A DNA stretch of 40,799 nt from Candidatus Falkowbacteria bacterium LH_S3 (GCA_023659985.1 JAGXOH010000003.1:1-40799); one strand, 5' to 3'; shown: positions 1 to 10,411, numbered from the stretch's first letter. A program made the numbers and translations. The notes: a model not told the origin generated them from the letters alone.

Positions 1-2
1 CT

Positions 3-68
3 TTAAACAACATTAATTATCCCCAAAGTGTAACCTTGACCCTGCAACAGTACAAGACTTGCCAGTAG
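3..68 (+). other. possible 3' end of an upstream gene
   Basis: One frame is open from the window edge to a TAG at 66-68 and reads about 21 residues ending in QQYKTCQ. The other two + frames have stops within the first few codons. It may be the C-terminus of a gene that begins outside the window, but it is too short to assign a family and could be chance. Confidence 0.25.
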
Positions 69-147
69 CTAAAGTGCTGAGCTTATTGTTAATTATTTTA
101 TTTTTTTGTCATTAAAGCCAAAGTGCCTGCAAGTAATTATTTTTATT

Positions 148-1641
148 ATGCTTCCTGATTTTATTTTAAATATCTTAAACCGGATTGAAGATAAAGGTTT
201 TGAGGCGTATGCAGTAGGGGGATGCGTACGTGATTTGTTAATGGAAAGAAATAATTATTTTGGGGACTGGGATATAACCACCAATGCTTTGCCTGAAAAT
301 ATTTTAGAGATATTCCCAGAGGCTAAATATAATAATGATTTCGGCACTGTTCTCGTTCCTTATGAGGATGAAAGCAATGGCAAATCAGTGGTGGAGATAA
401 CTACCTTTCGTTCTGAGAGTGACTATAGTGATAGGCGGCATCCGGATAAGGTTATCTTTGAAAAATATTTGGATAAAGATTTGAACAGAAGGGATTTCAC
501 TATTAACGCTTTGGCTATGAAACCTAAAGATAGTCAAAAATCCATTCCTTCAGATATCAAGAAATGGACTTTTGAAAAAAACAATTATGTTATAATTGAT
601 CTTTTCGGAGGAGTGAAAGATATGGACAAAAAGATTATCCGGGCAGTAGGAGAGCCAGTTGATAGGTTCAGGGAAGATGCTTTGAGAATGATGCGGGCTA
701 TTAGATTCGCTTGCCAATTGGGTTTTTCCTTAGAATATAAGACAGAGCGGGCTATTAAGAAAATGGCTGGTTCTTTGAAGTTTATTGCCAATGAAAGAAT
801 ACGGGATGAATTAATTAAAGTACTGGAATCAGAGTATGCGTCCGAAGGAGTGATGCTTCTTCATAAAAATAAATTGCTTCAATACATTTTACCTGAATTG
901 GAGTTAGGATTAGGAGTCAAGCAGGATCGTCATCATATCTATACCGTGTTTAAGCACTCGGTTCTTTCCCTTAAGAGTTGTCAGAACAAGGATTGGCGGG
1001 TAAAATTAGCCGCGCTCTTACATGACGTCGGCAAACCTAAGGTTAAAAAAATTATTAACGGTCAAGCCACTTTTTATAACCATGAATATGTTAGCGCCAA
1101 AATGATGTCCAAGATAGCTCAGAGGTTAAATCTTTCTAATAAAGATAGTGTAAAAATTATCACTTTGATTAAAAATCATATGTTTTATTATAATGTTGGA
1201 GAGGTTACCGCCAGCTCTGTCCGTCGTTTAATAAGAAAAGTAGGAGAAGACAACTTAAAAGAACTTATTGATATTAGAATGGCAGACAGATTGGGTTCCG
1301 GAGTTCCAAAAGCCAAGCCTTATAAATTAAGGCATTTGGAGTATATGATGAAAAAAGTAAGTAAGGATCCGATATCAGTAAAAATGTTAAAAATAAACGG
1401 TGATGATTTAATGAAAAAGTTGGAACTAAACCCTGGGCCTAAAATTGGAGCTATACAGGAAGTCCTATTATCCGAAGTCTTAGATGACCCAAGTTTGAAT
1501 AACAAAAGATATTTGCTAAGGAGAAGCAAGGAACTAAAAGAAAAACAGTTAACTAATTTAGCCAAAAAAGCTAAAAGAAAGATAGGCCAAGAACAAGAAG
1601 AGCAGGATAAAAAAATAAAACAAGAATTTAGCGTGAAATAA
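148..1641 (+). CDS. cca: CCA tRNA nucleotidyltransferase with HD domain
   Basis: Adds or repairs the 3' CCA of tRNAs; four of the seven tRNA genes here lack an encoded CCA, so the enzyme is needed. The class II head carries GGCVRDLL and DWDIT, which hold the metal-binding acidic pair, followed by [11 protein letters not shown]. The RNA-binding/HD portion contains [11 protein letters not shown]. The C-terminus is a lysine/glutamate-rich tail. The ORF track opens at a TTG (106), but the ATG at 148 (MLPDFIL) is preferred because the extra 14 residues do not resemble the family and the ATG sits directly before the conserved head. The resulting 497 residues are normal for HD-containing members. 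No Shine-Dalgarno is visible. It is followed by hpf and secA in the same direction. Confidence 0.93.
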   Translation: MLPDFILNILNRIEDKGFEAYAVGGCVRDLLMERNNYFGDWDITTNALPENILEIFPEAKYNNDFGTVLVPYEDESNGKSVVEITTFRSESDYSDRRHPDKVIFEKYLDKDLNRRDFTINALAMKPKDSQKSIPSDIKKWTFEKNNYVIIDLFGGVKDMDKKIIRAVGEPVDRFREDALRMMRAIRFACQLGFSLEYKTERAIKKMAGSLKFIANERIRDELIKVLESEYASEGVMLLHKNKLLQYILPELELGLGVKQDRHHIYTVFKHSVLSLKSCQNKDWRVKLAALLHDVGKPKVKKIINGQATFYNHEYVSAKMMSKIAQRLNLSNKDSVKIITLIKNHMFYYNVGEVTASSVRRLIRKVGEDNLKELIDIRMADRLGSGVPKAKPYKLRHLEYMMKKVSKDPISVKMLKINGDDLMKKLELNPGPKIGAIQEVLLSEVLDDPSLNNKRYLLRRSKELKEKQLTNLAKKAKRKIGQEQEEQDKKIKQEFSVK

Positions 1642-1738
1642 GTATTAAATTATCTTAACCAATTTCCAATTTCTTGCCTTTTTTCTTAAACCTAAGAGAT
1701 TAGGAATTAGTCCATTAGAAATTAGAAATTTTATATCT

Positions 1739-2050
1739 ATGCAGATGAATATTACAGGTACCCAGATCACTTTAACCGATGACATCAAGGATTATATCCA
1801 AAGAAAAATGGATGTGTTAGAAAAATATTTAGGCGATATTCAGGTTATTAATTGCGATGTGGAAGTAGGTAAGGCGGTAAGTAAGCAACATAGCGGTTAT
1901 ATTTATAGAGCGGAAATAAATTTGCAAGTTCCTGGAGAGTTATTAAGGGTGGAAAAGACAGAAAAAGATCTACGAAAAGCCGTTGACAAAGTAAAGGATC
2001 ATATAGCTCGGTCAATCAAGAGATATAAAGGGAAAAAAGATAATAAATAG
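1739..2050 (+). CDS. hpf: ribosome hibernation promoting factor, short form
   Basis: Predicted HPF/YfiA-family protein that binds the 30S decoding centre and silences or dimerises ribosomes in slow growth. The 103 residues hold one beta-alpha-beta-beta-beta-alpha domain: an N-terminal strand (MNITGTQI), a helix with YIQRKMDVLEKYL, and a basic C-terminal helix ending in IKRYKGKK. The C-terminal dimerisation domain of long HPF is absent. A second in-frame ATG lies two codons downstream (1745). It sits 59 bp before secA, a common neighbour of HPF/RaiA genes in many bacteria. Confidence 0.9.
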   Translation: MQMNITGTQITLTDDIKDYIQRKMDVLEKYLGDIQVINCDVEVGKAVSKQHSGYIYRAEINLQVPGELLRVEKTEKDLRKAVDKVKDHIARSIKRYKGKKDNK

Positions 2051-2108
2051 TTTTTAAATTCCTTATTTGTTCAATAAATTAAATTAAATTCAATTATAAT
2101 AACCGATT

Positions 2109-4913
2109 ATGCGTAAAATTTTAGAAAAATTAGCAGGTGATCCAAATGAAAAAATACTTAAAACATTTCGTCCTTTGGTTAAGAAAATAAATGAATTTGA
2201 AGATAAATTTTCTAACATGAGTAATGATGAATTACAAGGAATGACTCGTCATTTTCAGGAAAGATTGGGGGTGGAGAATAAGACCAGAGAAGAAGTTTGG
2301 GGTAATGAAGAAAAAATAGATGAAAAAATGGAGGAAATATTACCAGAGGTCTTTGCCGTGGTTAGGGAGGCTGCTAAAAGAAAGTTAGGCCAAAGACATT
2401 TTGATGTTCAGCTTTTAGGAGGCATTAGTCTACATAAAGGCCAAATTGCGGAGATGAAAACAGGTGAGGGCAAGACTCTGGTTGCTATTCTGCCTATTTA
2501 TCTTAACGCTTTGACTAAAAGAGGGGCTCACTTAGTAACCGTTAATGACTATTTAGCTAAGATGGGTTCTGGCTGGATGGGGCCAATATATACTTTTTTA
2601 GGTATGAGTGTGGGAGTAATAACTCATTCTGCTTCTTATGTATATGATGAGGAATATTCAGATGATAACGAATATGATGAGAGGTTAAGTCATTTTCGGC
2701 CTGCTCAAAGGCAAGAAGCTTATAGTTGCGATATTGTTTACGGAACCAATAATGAATTTGGGTTTGACTGTCTTCGTGACAATATGGCTCACTCTTTCAA
2801 AGATCAAGTTCAAGGAGAGTTAAATTTCACCATTATTGATGAAGCAGATTCTATTTTAATTGATGAAGCCAGAACTCCTTTGATTATCAGCGCTCCGGCA
2901 GAGGAGTCCACTGATAAATATTTTCAATTCGCTCGGCTTGTAAGCAGATTGCAAGAAGAAGAAGATTATAATGTAGATGAAAAAATGAAAGCAGTTACTT
3001 TAAGCGAGCAGGGGATAAGTAAAATGGAGAAGTGGTTGGGTATGGATAATATTTATGTGGAAAAAGGTATTCAAGAAGTTCATCATATTGAACAGGCTTT
3101 AAAGGCTCAAGTATTATTTAAGAGAGAAAGGGATTATGTAGTAAAAGACGGTGGGGTTGTTATTGTTGATGAATTTACAGGCAGATTAATGCCTGGCAGA
3201 AGATATAGCGAAGGCCTCCATCAAGCTATAGAAGCAAAAGAAAATTTAGAAATACAAAGAGAATCTCAAACTTTAGCCACTATAACATTTCAAAATTTTT
3301 TTAGAATGTATAGAAAAATAAGTGGTATGACTGGCACGGCAGAAACAGAGGCTGAAGAATTCTCTCAGATTTATCATCTGGAAACAGTGGTTATTCCAAC
3401 TCACAAACCTATGATAAGAAAAGATTATAATGATTTGGTTTTCAGAAATGAAAATGGTAAGTTTAAGAGTATTATTAAAGATGTGGAAGAAAGAAATAAA
3501 AAAGGACAGCCTATCCTGATAGGCACAATTTCTATTGAGAAAAATGAAAAATTAGCTGAAATGATGAACAGAGAAGGTTTAAAACCGGAAGTGTTAAATG
3601 CCAAAAACCATGAAAGAGAGGCGCAAATAATTTCTCAAGCCGGTCAGCCTGGAGTTATTACTATTGCCACTAATATGGCAGGCCGAGGTGTGGATATTGT
3701 ATTAGGAGGAAATCCCCCTAACCAGGAAGAGCAGGAAAAAGTAAAACAAGTTGGAGGTTTGCATGTATTGGGCACAGAAAGGCATGAAGCTAGGCGAATA
3801 GACAATCAATTGCGAGGCAGGTCTGGTCGTCAAGGAGATTCCGGGTCTTCACAGTTCTATGTTTCGGCTGAAGATGATTTGATGCGTATATTTGGGGGAG
3901 AGAGAATGCAAAAGATTATGAGGACCCTTCAAGTTTCAGAGGATACTCCGGTAGAAAATAAAGTTGTTTCTCGATCTATAGAGTCTGCCCAGAAAAAAGT
4001 GGAAGGGAATAATTTTGATATCAGAAAACATTTGGTTGAGTTTGATGATGTTATTAACAAGCACAGAGAAGCTATTTATGGCAGACGCAAAGAAATATTA
4101 AGGCTATCTGAAGGTAAGGAAATATCTTCCACTTCTTCAGAGACCACTTATTCTGATTTGTCAGCCATAGTATTGGAAATGGTGGAAAATGAAATTGAGC
4201 AAGTAGTTAGTCTTCATACCGCGGCTGAAGATATTAATAATTGGGATATGGAAAAAGTTTATCAAGCAATATTCACTATTTTTCCAGTAAAAGAAAAGTT
4301 AAAACAAGATTTGTTTAAACAGACAGGAGGTGATAATAAAAAATTAGATAAAGCAAAAATAAGAACCGTTATTATTGAACATTTAATGAAGTTGGCTAAT
4401 GATAATTATAAGGAGATAAAGAATCAATTTCAAGCTGCAGGATTGGGAGTGGATTGGTATTCAATTGAAAAGAGTGTGTTGCTTCGTTCTATAGATACTC
4501 TATGGGTAGAGCATCTGGACGCGATGAGCCGCTTACGCCAAGGAGTTGGTTTACGCGGTTATGGTCAGCGCGATCCGTTAGTTGAATATAAAAAAGAAGC
4601 TTATAGGATGTTTAATGAATTAAATGATATGATACAGAAACAGGTGGTATATAGTATTTATAAGTTAAGTGCTATAGATAGTTCTTTCGGAGATACTTTT
4701 GCCGCTCCTACTTTAGCTGAGAGAGCCAGACAATTTCAAGCTCCATCCAAAACAATGAGCTCTTATAGCGGAGCTGATACTTCTTCAGGGAATTCTACTA
4801 CTACAACAATGAATGTTTCTAAGCCCAAAAATAATCAAGGAGAAAAAGTGGGCAGGAATGACCCATGTCCATGCGGGAGCGGAAAAAAATATAAAAAATG
4901 TTGCGGACGATAA
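2109..4913 (+). CDS. secA: preprotein translocase ATPase SecA
   Basis: Motor ATPase that pushes unfolded preproteins through SecYEG at the membrane; the surface proteins encoded further on depend on it. Walker A is MKTGEGKT near residue 117, Walker B/DEAD is IIDEADSILIDEA, and the motif V/VI region contains NMAGRGVDI and RGRSGRQGD. The C-terminus has the zinc-binding SEC-C motif (DPCPCGSGKKYKKCC). At 934 residues it is slightly long. There is a roughly 25-residue acidic, tyrosine-rich insertion just before CDIVYGTNNEFGFD, and the usual RDAEWMGP stretch reads MGSGWMGP. A TATAAT hexamer ends 8 nt before the ATG, so the transcript could be nearly leaderless. Confidence 0.97.
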   Translation: MRKILEKLAGDPNEKILKTFRPLVKKINEFEDKFSNMSNDELQGMTRHFQERLGVENKTREEVWGNEEKIDEKMEEILPEVFAVVREAAKRKLGQRHFDVQLLGGISLHKGQIAEMKTGEGKTLVAILPIYLNALTKRGAHLVTVNDYLAKMGSGWMGPIYTFLGMSVGVITHSASYVYDEEYSDDNEYDERLSHFRPAQRQEAYSCDIVYGTNNEFGFDCLRDNMAHSFKDQVQGELNFTIIDEADSILIDEARTPLIISAPAEESTDKYFQFARLVSRLQEEEDYNVDEKMKAVTLSEQGISKMEKWLGMDNIYVEKGIQEVHHIEQALKAQVLFKRERDYVVKDGGVVIVDEFTGRLMPGRRYSEGLHQAIEAKENLEIQRESQTLATITFQNFFRMYRKISGMTGTAETEAEEFSQIYHLETVVIPTHKPMIRKDYNDLVFRNENGKFKSIIKDVEERNKKGQPILIGTISIEKNEKLAEMMNREGLKPEVLNAKNHEREAQIISQAGQPGVITIATNMAGRGVDIVLGGNPPNQEEQEKVKQVGGLHVLGTERHEARRIDNQLRGRSGRQGDSGSSQFYVSAEDDLMRIFGGERMQKIMRTLQVSEDTPVENKVVSRSIESAQKKVEGNNFDIRKHLVEFDDVINKHREAIYGRRKEILRLSEGKEISSTSSETTYSDLSAIVLEMVENEIEQVVSLHTAAEDINNWDMEKVYQAIFTIFPVKEKLKQDLFKQTGGDNKKLDKAKIRTVIIEHLMKLANDNYKEIKNQFQAAGLGVDWYSIEKSVLLRSIDTLWVEHLDAMSRLRQGVGLRGYGQRDPLVEYKKEAYRMFNELNDMIQKQVVYSIYKLSAIDSSFGDTFAAPTLAERARQFQAPSKTMSSYSGADTSSGNSTTTTMNVSKPKNNQGEKVGRNDPCPCGSGKKYKKCCGR

Positions 4914-4993
4914 GTTTAAATTGAAAAATGGAAATTCTAAGATTAGGTTTTCTCAGTAACGAATTTTCAATTTCAAATTTTTAATTTCTTTTT

Positions 4994-6133
4994 ATGGAAA
5001 TCTTTATTATTTTACTTTTAATCCTTCTTTTTTTTGGTATTTTAGCAGTTATTCTTATGCTTTATCGCAACAACTCTAGCTCTGATCGCCTTATTTCCAT
5101 GAAGGAGCAGGTTGACCAATTATCTCGACAGAACGAAGAGCTGCGCAAAACATTAGATCAAAAATTAAGTGAAAATTATAAAGCTACTCAACATCAATTA
5201 GATCGGAGTACAAATGTTATGCAAAATGTAACTGATCAGGCTAATAAGCTAATGTCTGATATTCATAAGCAAAGCCAAAATTTAATCACCAATGTTTCGG
5301 AAAAATTAACTAAATTAGATGAAACAAATAAACAGGTGGTTGATTTTTCCAGTCAGCTAAAAAATTTACAAGATATATTACAAAATCCCAAGCAGAGAGG
5401 TGTTTTGGGTGAATATTTTCTGGAAGAGACCTTAAAAAATGTCCTACCCCCGAATTCTTACAGTATGCAGTATAATCTGGGTAAAGATAAAAAGACAGGA
5501 CAAGAGTTATTAGTGGATGCGGTGGTTTTTGTCAAGGATAAGATTATTCCTGTTGATTCCAAATTTTCTTTGGAAAATTATGAAAAAATATTAAAATCTC
5601 AAGATAAAGAAGAAAGAAAGAAGTGGGAAAGCCAGTTCCGCCAAGACTTAAAGACTAGGATTGATGAAACCGCTAAATATATTCGTCCGGATAAAGGAAC
5701 TTTAGAATTTGCTTTTATGTTTATTTCTTCTGAAGCTATTTATTACGATTTATTGATCAATAAAGTGGGCGCGGTTAAAGTTAGTTCCCTGGATTTAATA
5801 GAATATGCTTTTCGGGATAAAAAGGTGATAATAGTTTCTCCTACCTCATTTTTGGCTTATCTACAGACTGTGCTTCAAGGATTAAGGGCAATGCAAATAG
5901 AGGAGTCTGCCAAAGATATTAAATCCAATGTGGAGAAATTAAGCAGTCATATTTTAAGTTACGAGAATTTTATAAAAAAGATGGGCAATAGTTTGGGAAC
6001 TACGGTTAACCATTATAATTATGCTTATAAAGAATTTAAGAAAATAGATAAGGATATAGTCAAAATTACAGGTAAAGAGCATGAGGTAGAACCTGAAAAC
6101 GTGGATAAACCCAAGTTGGAAGAGGAAGACTAA
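4994..6133 (+). CDS. rmuC: DNA recombination protein RmuC homolog
   Basis: RmuC-family protein, thought to limit inversions between short repeats and to contain a restriction-endonuclease-like fold. An N-terminal membrane helix (IFIILLLILLFFGILAVILML) is followed by about 100 residues of coiled coil. The RmuC core starts around NPKQRGVLGEYFLEE, continues through VDAVVFVKDKIIPVDSKF and FMFISSEAIYYDLL, and ends in an acidic tail. The 379 residues fit the family. No Shine-Dalgarno precedes the ATG. Given the many short repeats downstream, a recombination-suppressing function would be relevant, but that link is only suggestive. Confidence 0.9.
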   Translation: MEIFIILLLILLFFGILAVILMLYRNNSSSDRLISMKEQVDQLSRQNEELRKTLDQKLSENYKATQHQLDRSTNVMQNVTDQANKLMSDIHKQSQNLITNVSEKLTKLDETNKQVVDFSSQLKNLQDILQNPKQRGVLGEYFLEETLKNVLPPNSYSMQYNLGKDKKTGQELLVDAVVFVKDKIIPVDSKFSLENYEKILKSQDKEERKKWESQFRQDLKTRIDETAKYIRPDKGTLEFAFMFISSEAIYYDLLINKVGAVKVSSLDLIEYAFRDKKVIIVSPTSFLAYLQTVLQGLRAMQIEESAKDIKSNVEKLSSHILSYENFIKKMGNSLGTTVNHYNYAYKEFKKIDKDIVKITGKEHEVEPENVDKPKLEEED

Positions 6134-6267
6134 AATATTATAATTTTCAATACTCAAATTTTAAATTTACATAAATTCTTATACCAAATTTAAGATTGTT
6201 TTGGATTTTGGTTATTGTAATTTATTTGAAATTTGGTGCTTATCATTTAGTTTTTTTGCAAGATCTT

Positions 6268-7158
6268 ATGTTAAAAGAGGCAATTGTTCGCACCATCACT
6301 TTTTTTGATCTTTTTGATTATCCCTTGACATCCACTGAAGTCTGGGAGTATATCGGAGTTAAGTGTGGTCTTAGAGAAGTTATTGTAATTTTGCAACAAA
6401 TGGTTGGCAAGGAAATCGGGCAAAAGGATGGGTTTTATTTTTTAAAAGAAAGAGATGAGATAGTGGAGATTAGAAGACAAAGATATAATTATTTTAAAAA
6501 AAAGTTGGCCAGAACTAAAAATATTTGCCGAATTTTTAGGTATATCCCTGGGATTAAGACAATAGCCATTAGCAATGTGATCGGAGGATATAATTTAAGA
6601 TATGGCGGTGATCTTGATTTTTTTATTATAACAGAAAAAGATAAAATTTGGTTGTCTAGATTTATGGCGGTAGCTATTACCGCATTGCTAGGATTAAGAC
6701 CCACTCCTCAAAAACAAATGAATAAAATCTGTTTGAATTTCTTTTTATCTGAAAATGGTCCGAGTATTAAAAAATTGAAAATAGAAAACGATATTTATTT
6801 TGATTACTGGATAGCAGGTTTAATTCCTGTCTATGACCGAGACGAAACTTTTGACTCTTTTATAAATGTTAATTCTCGAATAAAAAATATTTTCCCTAAT
6901 AGAAATTTTGGTTATAGTAGTTTTAGAGGACAGATTAATAAACAGCCGAGCCGATATACATTGAAAATATTAAATTTTATTTTCGGATGGTTTGAGAATA
7001 TTTTAAAAAAGGTTCAATTAAAATTATTAGCCCCAGAGCTTAAAAAAATAATGAATCAAGATACTCGGGTAGTTATAAATGACAGAGTTTTTAAATTGCA
7101 TACCCATGATAGAAGGGAGGAGTTTAGGGAAAAATATAAAAGAATGATAAATAATTAA
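6268..7158 (+). CDS. nucleotidyltransferase-like protein
   Basis: The centre of the protein reads SNVIGGYNLRYGGDLDFFI, which resembles the glycine-rich loop and Asp-x-Asp pair of the polymerase-beta nucleotidyltransferase fold. The substrate is unknown. The N-terminal 80 residues look like a winged-helix domain (FFDLFDYPLTSTEVWEYI). The ORF track begins at a TTG (6196), but the ATG at 6268 (MLKEAIVRTI) is preferred since the preceding 24 residues are low-complexity hydrophobic. The stop codon lies inside the first mini-hairpin (AATTAAGC-AAA-GCTTAATT) of the adjoining repeat array, so the repeat may have trimmed or replaced the original 3' end. Confidence 0.6.
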   Translation: MLKEAIVRTITFFDLFDYPLTSTEVWEYIGVKCGLREVIVILQQMVGKEIGQKDGFYFLKERDEIVEIRRQRYNYFKKKLARTKNICRIFRYIPGIKTIAISNVIGGYNLRYGGDLDFFIITEKDKIWLSRFMAVAITALLGLRPTPQKQMNKICLNFFLSENGPSIKKLKIENDIYFDYWIAGLIPVYDRDETFDSFINVNSRIKNIFPNRNFGYSSFRGQINKQPSRYTLKILNFIFGWFENILKKVQLKLLAPELKKIMNQDTRVVINDRVFKLHTHDRREEFREKYKRMINN

Positions 7159-7645
7159 GCAAAGCTTAATTGTTGAAAGTTGAAGGTTAAACGTTGAACG
7201 TTGAAGGTAAATTGAATTAAGCAAAGCATTTTAAATTAAGCAAAGCTTAATTGTTGAAGGTTGAAGGTTGAATGTTGAAAGAATAATTTGCCTTCTGCTA
7301 AATTGTTGAAAGTTGAAAGTTGAATGTTGAAAGTAAATTGAATTAAGCAGAGCTTAATTGTTGAAGGTTGAACGTTGAATGTTGAAAGAATAATTTGCCT
7401 TCGACAAATTGTTAAAAATTAAAAGTTGAACGTTGAAGGTTGAAAGAATAATTTGCCTTCTGCTAAATTGTTGAAGGTTGAAGGTTGAATGTTGAAGGTT
7501 GAAGGTTGAACGTTGAAAGAATAATTTGCCTTTGGCAAATTGTTGAAGGTTGAAGGTCGAACGTTGAAAGAATAATTTGCCTTCTGCTAAATTGTTGAAT
7601 GTTGAACGTTGAATGTTGAAAGAATCAATTGAATTAAGCAAAGTT
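7153..7645. repeat. degenerate 7-bp tandem repeat array (GTTGAAN) with mini-hairpins
   Basis: This 0.5 kb gap holds no gene. It is built from runs of GTTGAAN heptamers (last base A, G, C or T) separated by short inverted repeats with 3-nt loops: AATTAAGC-AAA-GCTTAATT and AATTTGCC-TTY-GGCAAATT, several of them partly decayed. Higher-order units of about 60-100 bp recur five or more times. The minus-strand ORF in the track (QRSTFNLQ repeats) is only the translation of the heptamers. Confidence 0.92.
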
Positions 7646-7656
7646 TAGAAAACATT

Positions 7657-8961
7657 ATGTCTAGGTTTCAAAAAATAATAGAATATACTCTGTATCTTTT
7701 TGTTTTTCTTTTACCTTTTGGGACGCGTTATTTTATTGAGAAAGGTTTTGTAAATGGAGGTTATTTAGAATACAAAACCATTAGTTTGTATCTTTCGGAC
7801 ATTGTCTTGGTGTTTCTTTTAACATTTTTTTTGGTTCACCAATTTTTAAAAGTAAAAAAGTTTGGCTCTAAACATAATATTTCCTTGATTTGGTGGCTTA
7901 TTTCAGGGTTGGATTTAGCAGTGTTTATTTCCATTTTTCAGTCCCCTGATCATATTTTAGCTCTTTATAAATATGTAGTCTTTTTATTAGGTGTTGGTTT
8001 ATTTTGGGTAATTATTAGAATCAATTATTCTAAAGCCAAACTATATTTCAGCTTGTTGATAGCTTTGGCTATTCAAGCCAGTATTGGGATTTGGCAGTTT
8101 CTTTCCCAATCTGATTTTGCCTCTAAGTGGTTGGGAATGGCTATTCATCTGCCATCTCAAGCAGGAACTTCGGTAGTGGCGGTGGCTAGTCAAGGAGAAA
8201 GATGGTTGCGTGCTTATGGTGGTATGGATCACCCAAATATATTGGGAGGAGCATTAGTTATAGGAATACTTTTAACAATTTGGATGTTGGTCACTCCAAA
8301 AGGACAGAGGATAAAGGACAAAATTATACATTACGTCCTACTATTTGTTTTCACAACAGCTATTTTTTTTACTTTTTCTCGCTCTTCCTGGTTAAGTCTG
8401 TTTGTCGGATGTTTTATCATCTTAACTTTGAATTACACAAAAGGAGAAAAGAGAATTGCCAGGCAAGTCACTAAAGTTTTGGGGGTAATGGCAGTTTTGG
8501 TGGTTGTTTTAGTGGTGCAATTCCAAAATCTTGTCAATACTCGATTATTCACTACTAGCAGATTAGAAGTTAAGTCCAATGTTAGGCGAGTGGAATTATT
8601 GCAAAGCTCAAGCGATATAATAGGCCAAAATTTTGTTTTCGGGACCGGTGTTGGTAATTATTCTTTGGCTTTAGTTAAAGAAAAGCCGGATCAACCGGCA
8701 TGGACCTATCAGCCGGTGCATAACAGTTTTTTGTTAGTGCTTTCAGAAATAGGCTTTTTCGGTTTTATATTTTTTATTAGTGTGTTGGTATGGATAGGCT
8801 TAATTGTTTATAAGAGAAAAGATTATTTAGGCTTGTCTATTTTGTTTGGTTTGCTAATATTGATGATGTTTGAGCATTGGCTATGGAGCCTTCATTTTGG
8901 AATATTGTTTTTATGGTTAATATTAGGACTAGTGTATAAAAAGCCACAGGTAAGCAGTTAA
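7657..8961 (+). CDS. O-antigen ligase / polymerase family membrane protein
   Basis: Multi-spanning membrane protein of the Wzy/WaaL (O-antigen ligase) superfamily, which joins or polymerises lipid-linked glycans on the outer face of the membrane. There are about ten hydrophobic segments. A large outer loop after residue 280 contains the family signature region GTGVGNYS followed by QPVHNSFLLVLSEIGFFG, with the conserved His-Asn. At 434 residues it is typical. In a CPR cell the acceptor is uncertain: a surface polysaccharide or protein glycan is more likely than LPS. It lies alone between a repeat array and an M16 peptidase, so the linked sugar pathway must be elsewhere; the partial gene at the right edge may belong to it. 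Confidence 0.8.
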   Translation: MSRFQKIIEYTLYLFVFLLPFGTRYFIEKGFVNGGYLEYKTISLYLSDIVLVFLLTFFLVHQFLKVKKFGSKHNISLIWWLISGLDLAVFISIFQSPDHILALYKYVVFLLGVGLFWVIIRINYSKAKLYFSLLIALAIQASIGIWQFLSQSDFASKWLGMAIHLPSQAGTSVVAVASQGERWLRAYGGMDHPNILGGALVIGILLTIWMLVTPKGQRIKDKIIHYVLLFVFTTAIFFTFSRSSWLSLFVGCFIILTLNYTKGEKRIARQVTKVLGVMAVLVVVLVVQFQNLVNTRLFTTSRLEVKSNVRRVELLQSSSDIIGQNFVFGTGVGNYSLALVKEKPDQPAWTYQPVHNSFLLVLSEIGFFGFIFFISVLVWIGLIVYKRKDYLGLSILFGLLILMMFEHWLWSLHFGILFLWLILGLVYKKPQVSS

Positions 8962-9012
8962 TTTTTTAATTTCCCCACTATTGATTGCTTTTTAATTTTT
9001 AATAATTAAACT

Positions 9013-10275
9013 ATGTATAAACAAAAAAAGTTGAATAATGGTCTTAAGATTCTAACCGTTCCCACTCAAGGAACCGAAACAATTACTATTTTTGTTTTAT
9101 TTAAAACCGGGTCTAAATATGAAGATAAATATAATAATGGTATTTCTCATTTTCTGGAGCACATGTTTTTCAAGGGCACGACCAACCGTCCGGTTGCATT
9201 GGATATAGCCAGTGAGTTGGACAGTATAGGAGGAGAGTATAATGCTTTTACAGGTAAAGAATGCACCGGGTATTTAATGAAGGTGGCGACTGGCAAAATA
9301 AAAACCGCGTTGGATGTTATGAATGATATTTTAATGAATTCTAAGTTTGAGGCTGAAGAAATAGAAAGAGAAAAAGGGGTTATTATTGAGGAGATAAATA
9401 TGGATCATGATAACCCTATGATGTATATTGAAGATGTTTTTGAGCAAGGCTTATATGGAGATACTCCTGCAGGTTGGGAAATATCTGGTCCTAAGGAAAA
9501 TGTCCAGAACTTTGATAGATTGAATTTTCTGAAGTATTTTAATAGCCAATATGGAGCCAATAACGCTTTGGTGTGTGCTACTGGCGCTTTGCCTGAAAAT
9601 GTTGATAATCTGTTAGAGGAATATTTTTGTAATTTCCATAAAACTGATTGCCATGACAAATTGAAAGTTATTGAAAACCAAAATTCTCCTCAAGTTAAAT
9701 TACACAAGAAAACTACTGATCAAGTTAATCTATCTTTAGGAGTGAGAACATATCCGGCAGGAGATAAGTATGAGGCAACTTTAAAATTGATTTCAATTAT
9801 TTTGGGCGGATCCATGAGTTCTCGATTGTTTACAAAATTGCGGGAAAGACATGGTTTGGCTTATTATGTTAGAACTCAATCAGAAGCAAACTCCGATTCT
9901 GGGTATTTAACTACTAACGCCGGCATTCCGGTGGATTTGGAAGGTAGGGCTATAGGTATAATTTTAGATGAGTATAAAAGATTAAAAAAAGAAAAAGTGG
10001 ATGAAAAAGAATTACAGAGAAACAAAGATATGATCAGAGGTAGAACCACCATTAAACTAGAGGCCTCGGAAAATGTAGCTAAATGGTTTGCTGATAGTTG
10101 GGTGTTAAGAGATGAGGTGTTAACTCCCAAAGATTTTTTAAATAAAATTGAGGAGGTAACAGCTGAAGATATACACAAAGTAGCTCAAGATATATTTAGG
10201 CCTGATAAGTTAAATTTAGCCATTATCGGTCCATTTGAGCAAGATTGGGGATTTAGCAAATACTTGAACTTATAA
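9013..10275 (+). CDS. M16 family zinc metallopeptidase (insulinase/MPP-like)
   Basis: Zinc peptidase with the inverted HxxEH motif: HFLEHMFFKGT near residue 47 provides both histidines and the catalytic glutamate, and a downstream glutamate (EREKGVIIEEI) is the likely third ligand. The second M16 half has RLFTKLRERHGLAYY, the conserved Arg-Tyr substrate-binding region. The 420 residues correspond to a single-chain two-domain form. There is no signal peptide, so it is probably cytosolic, or it processes peptides at the membrane with a partner that is not encoded here. Confidence 0.9.
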   Translation: MYKQKKLNNGLKILTVPTQGTETITIFVLFKTGSKYEDKYNNGISHFLEHMFFKGTTNRPVALDIASELDSIGGEYNAFTGKECTGYLMKVATGKIKTALDVMNDILMNSKFEAEEIEREKGVIIEEINMDHDNPMMYIEDVFEQGLYGDTPAGWEISGPKENVQNFDRLNFLKYFNSQYGANNALVCATGALPENVDNLLEEYFCNFHKTDCHDKLKVIENQNSPQVKLHKKTTDQVNLSLGVRTYPAGDKYEATLKLISIILGGSMSSRLFTKLRERHGLAYYVRTQSEANSDSGYLTTNAGIPVDLEGRAIGIILDEYKRLKKEKVDEKELQRNKDMIRGRTTIKLEASENVAKWFADSWVLRDEVLTPKDFLNKIEEVTAEDIHKVAQDIFRPDKLNLAIIGPFEQDWGFSKYLNL

Positions 10276-10346
10276 TAGTCAACTAATATTTGATTTACTT
10301 TAGGGTTTTTGTTAAAATTCAATTATTAGTTTTGCTTAAAATAAAT

Positions 10347-10382
10347 AGTACATACTAAAGTACATACTAAAGTAAGTACTAA
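10347..10382. repeat. three tandem 12-bp repeats (AGTACATACTAA)
   Basis: Two exact copies of AGTACATACTAA followed by a variant (AGTAAGTACTAA), head to tail. They lie in the 307-bp gap between the M16 gene and tRNA-Ile. The unit differs from the 7-bp families. Its function is unknown; tandem direct repeats can be regulator-binding iterons. Confidence 0.7.
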
Positions 10383-10411
10383 TTTATATATATCCAGAAA
10401 AGTAGGAAAAA

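Noticed and set aside
7354-7641. 95-residue minus-strand ORF with QRSTFNLQ repeats
   Set aside because: It is the translation of the 7-bp repeats. The composition is dictated by the TTCAAC unit, other arrays have stops in the equivalent frame, and there is no start signal.
7153-7645. CRISPR array
   Set aside because: The repeats are 7-bp degenerate units with no constant 25-40-bp repeat separated by unique spacers, and no cas genes are nearby.
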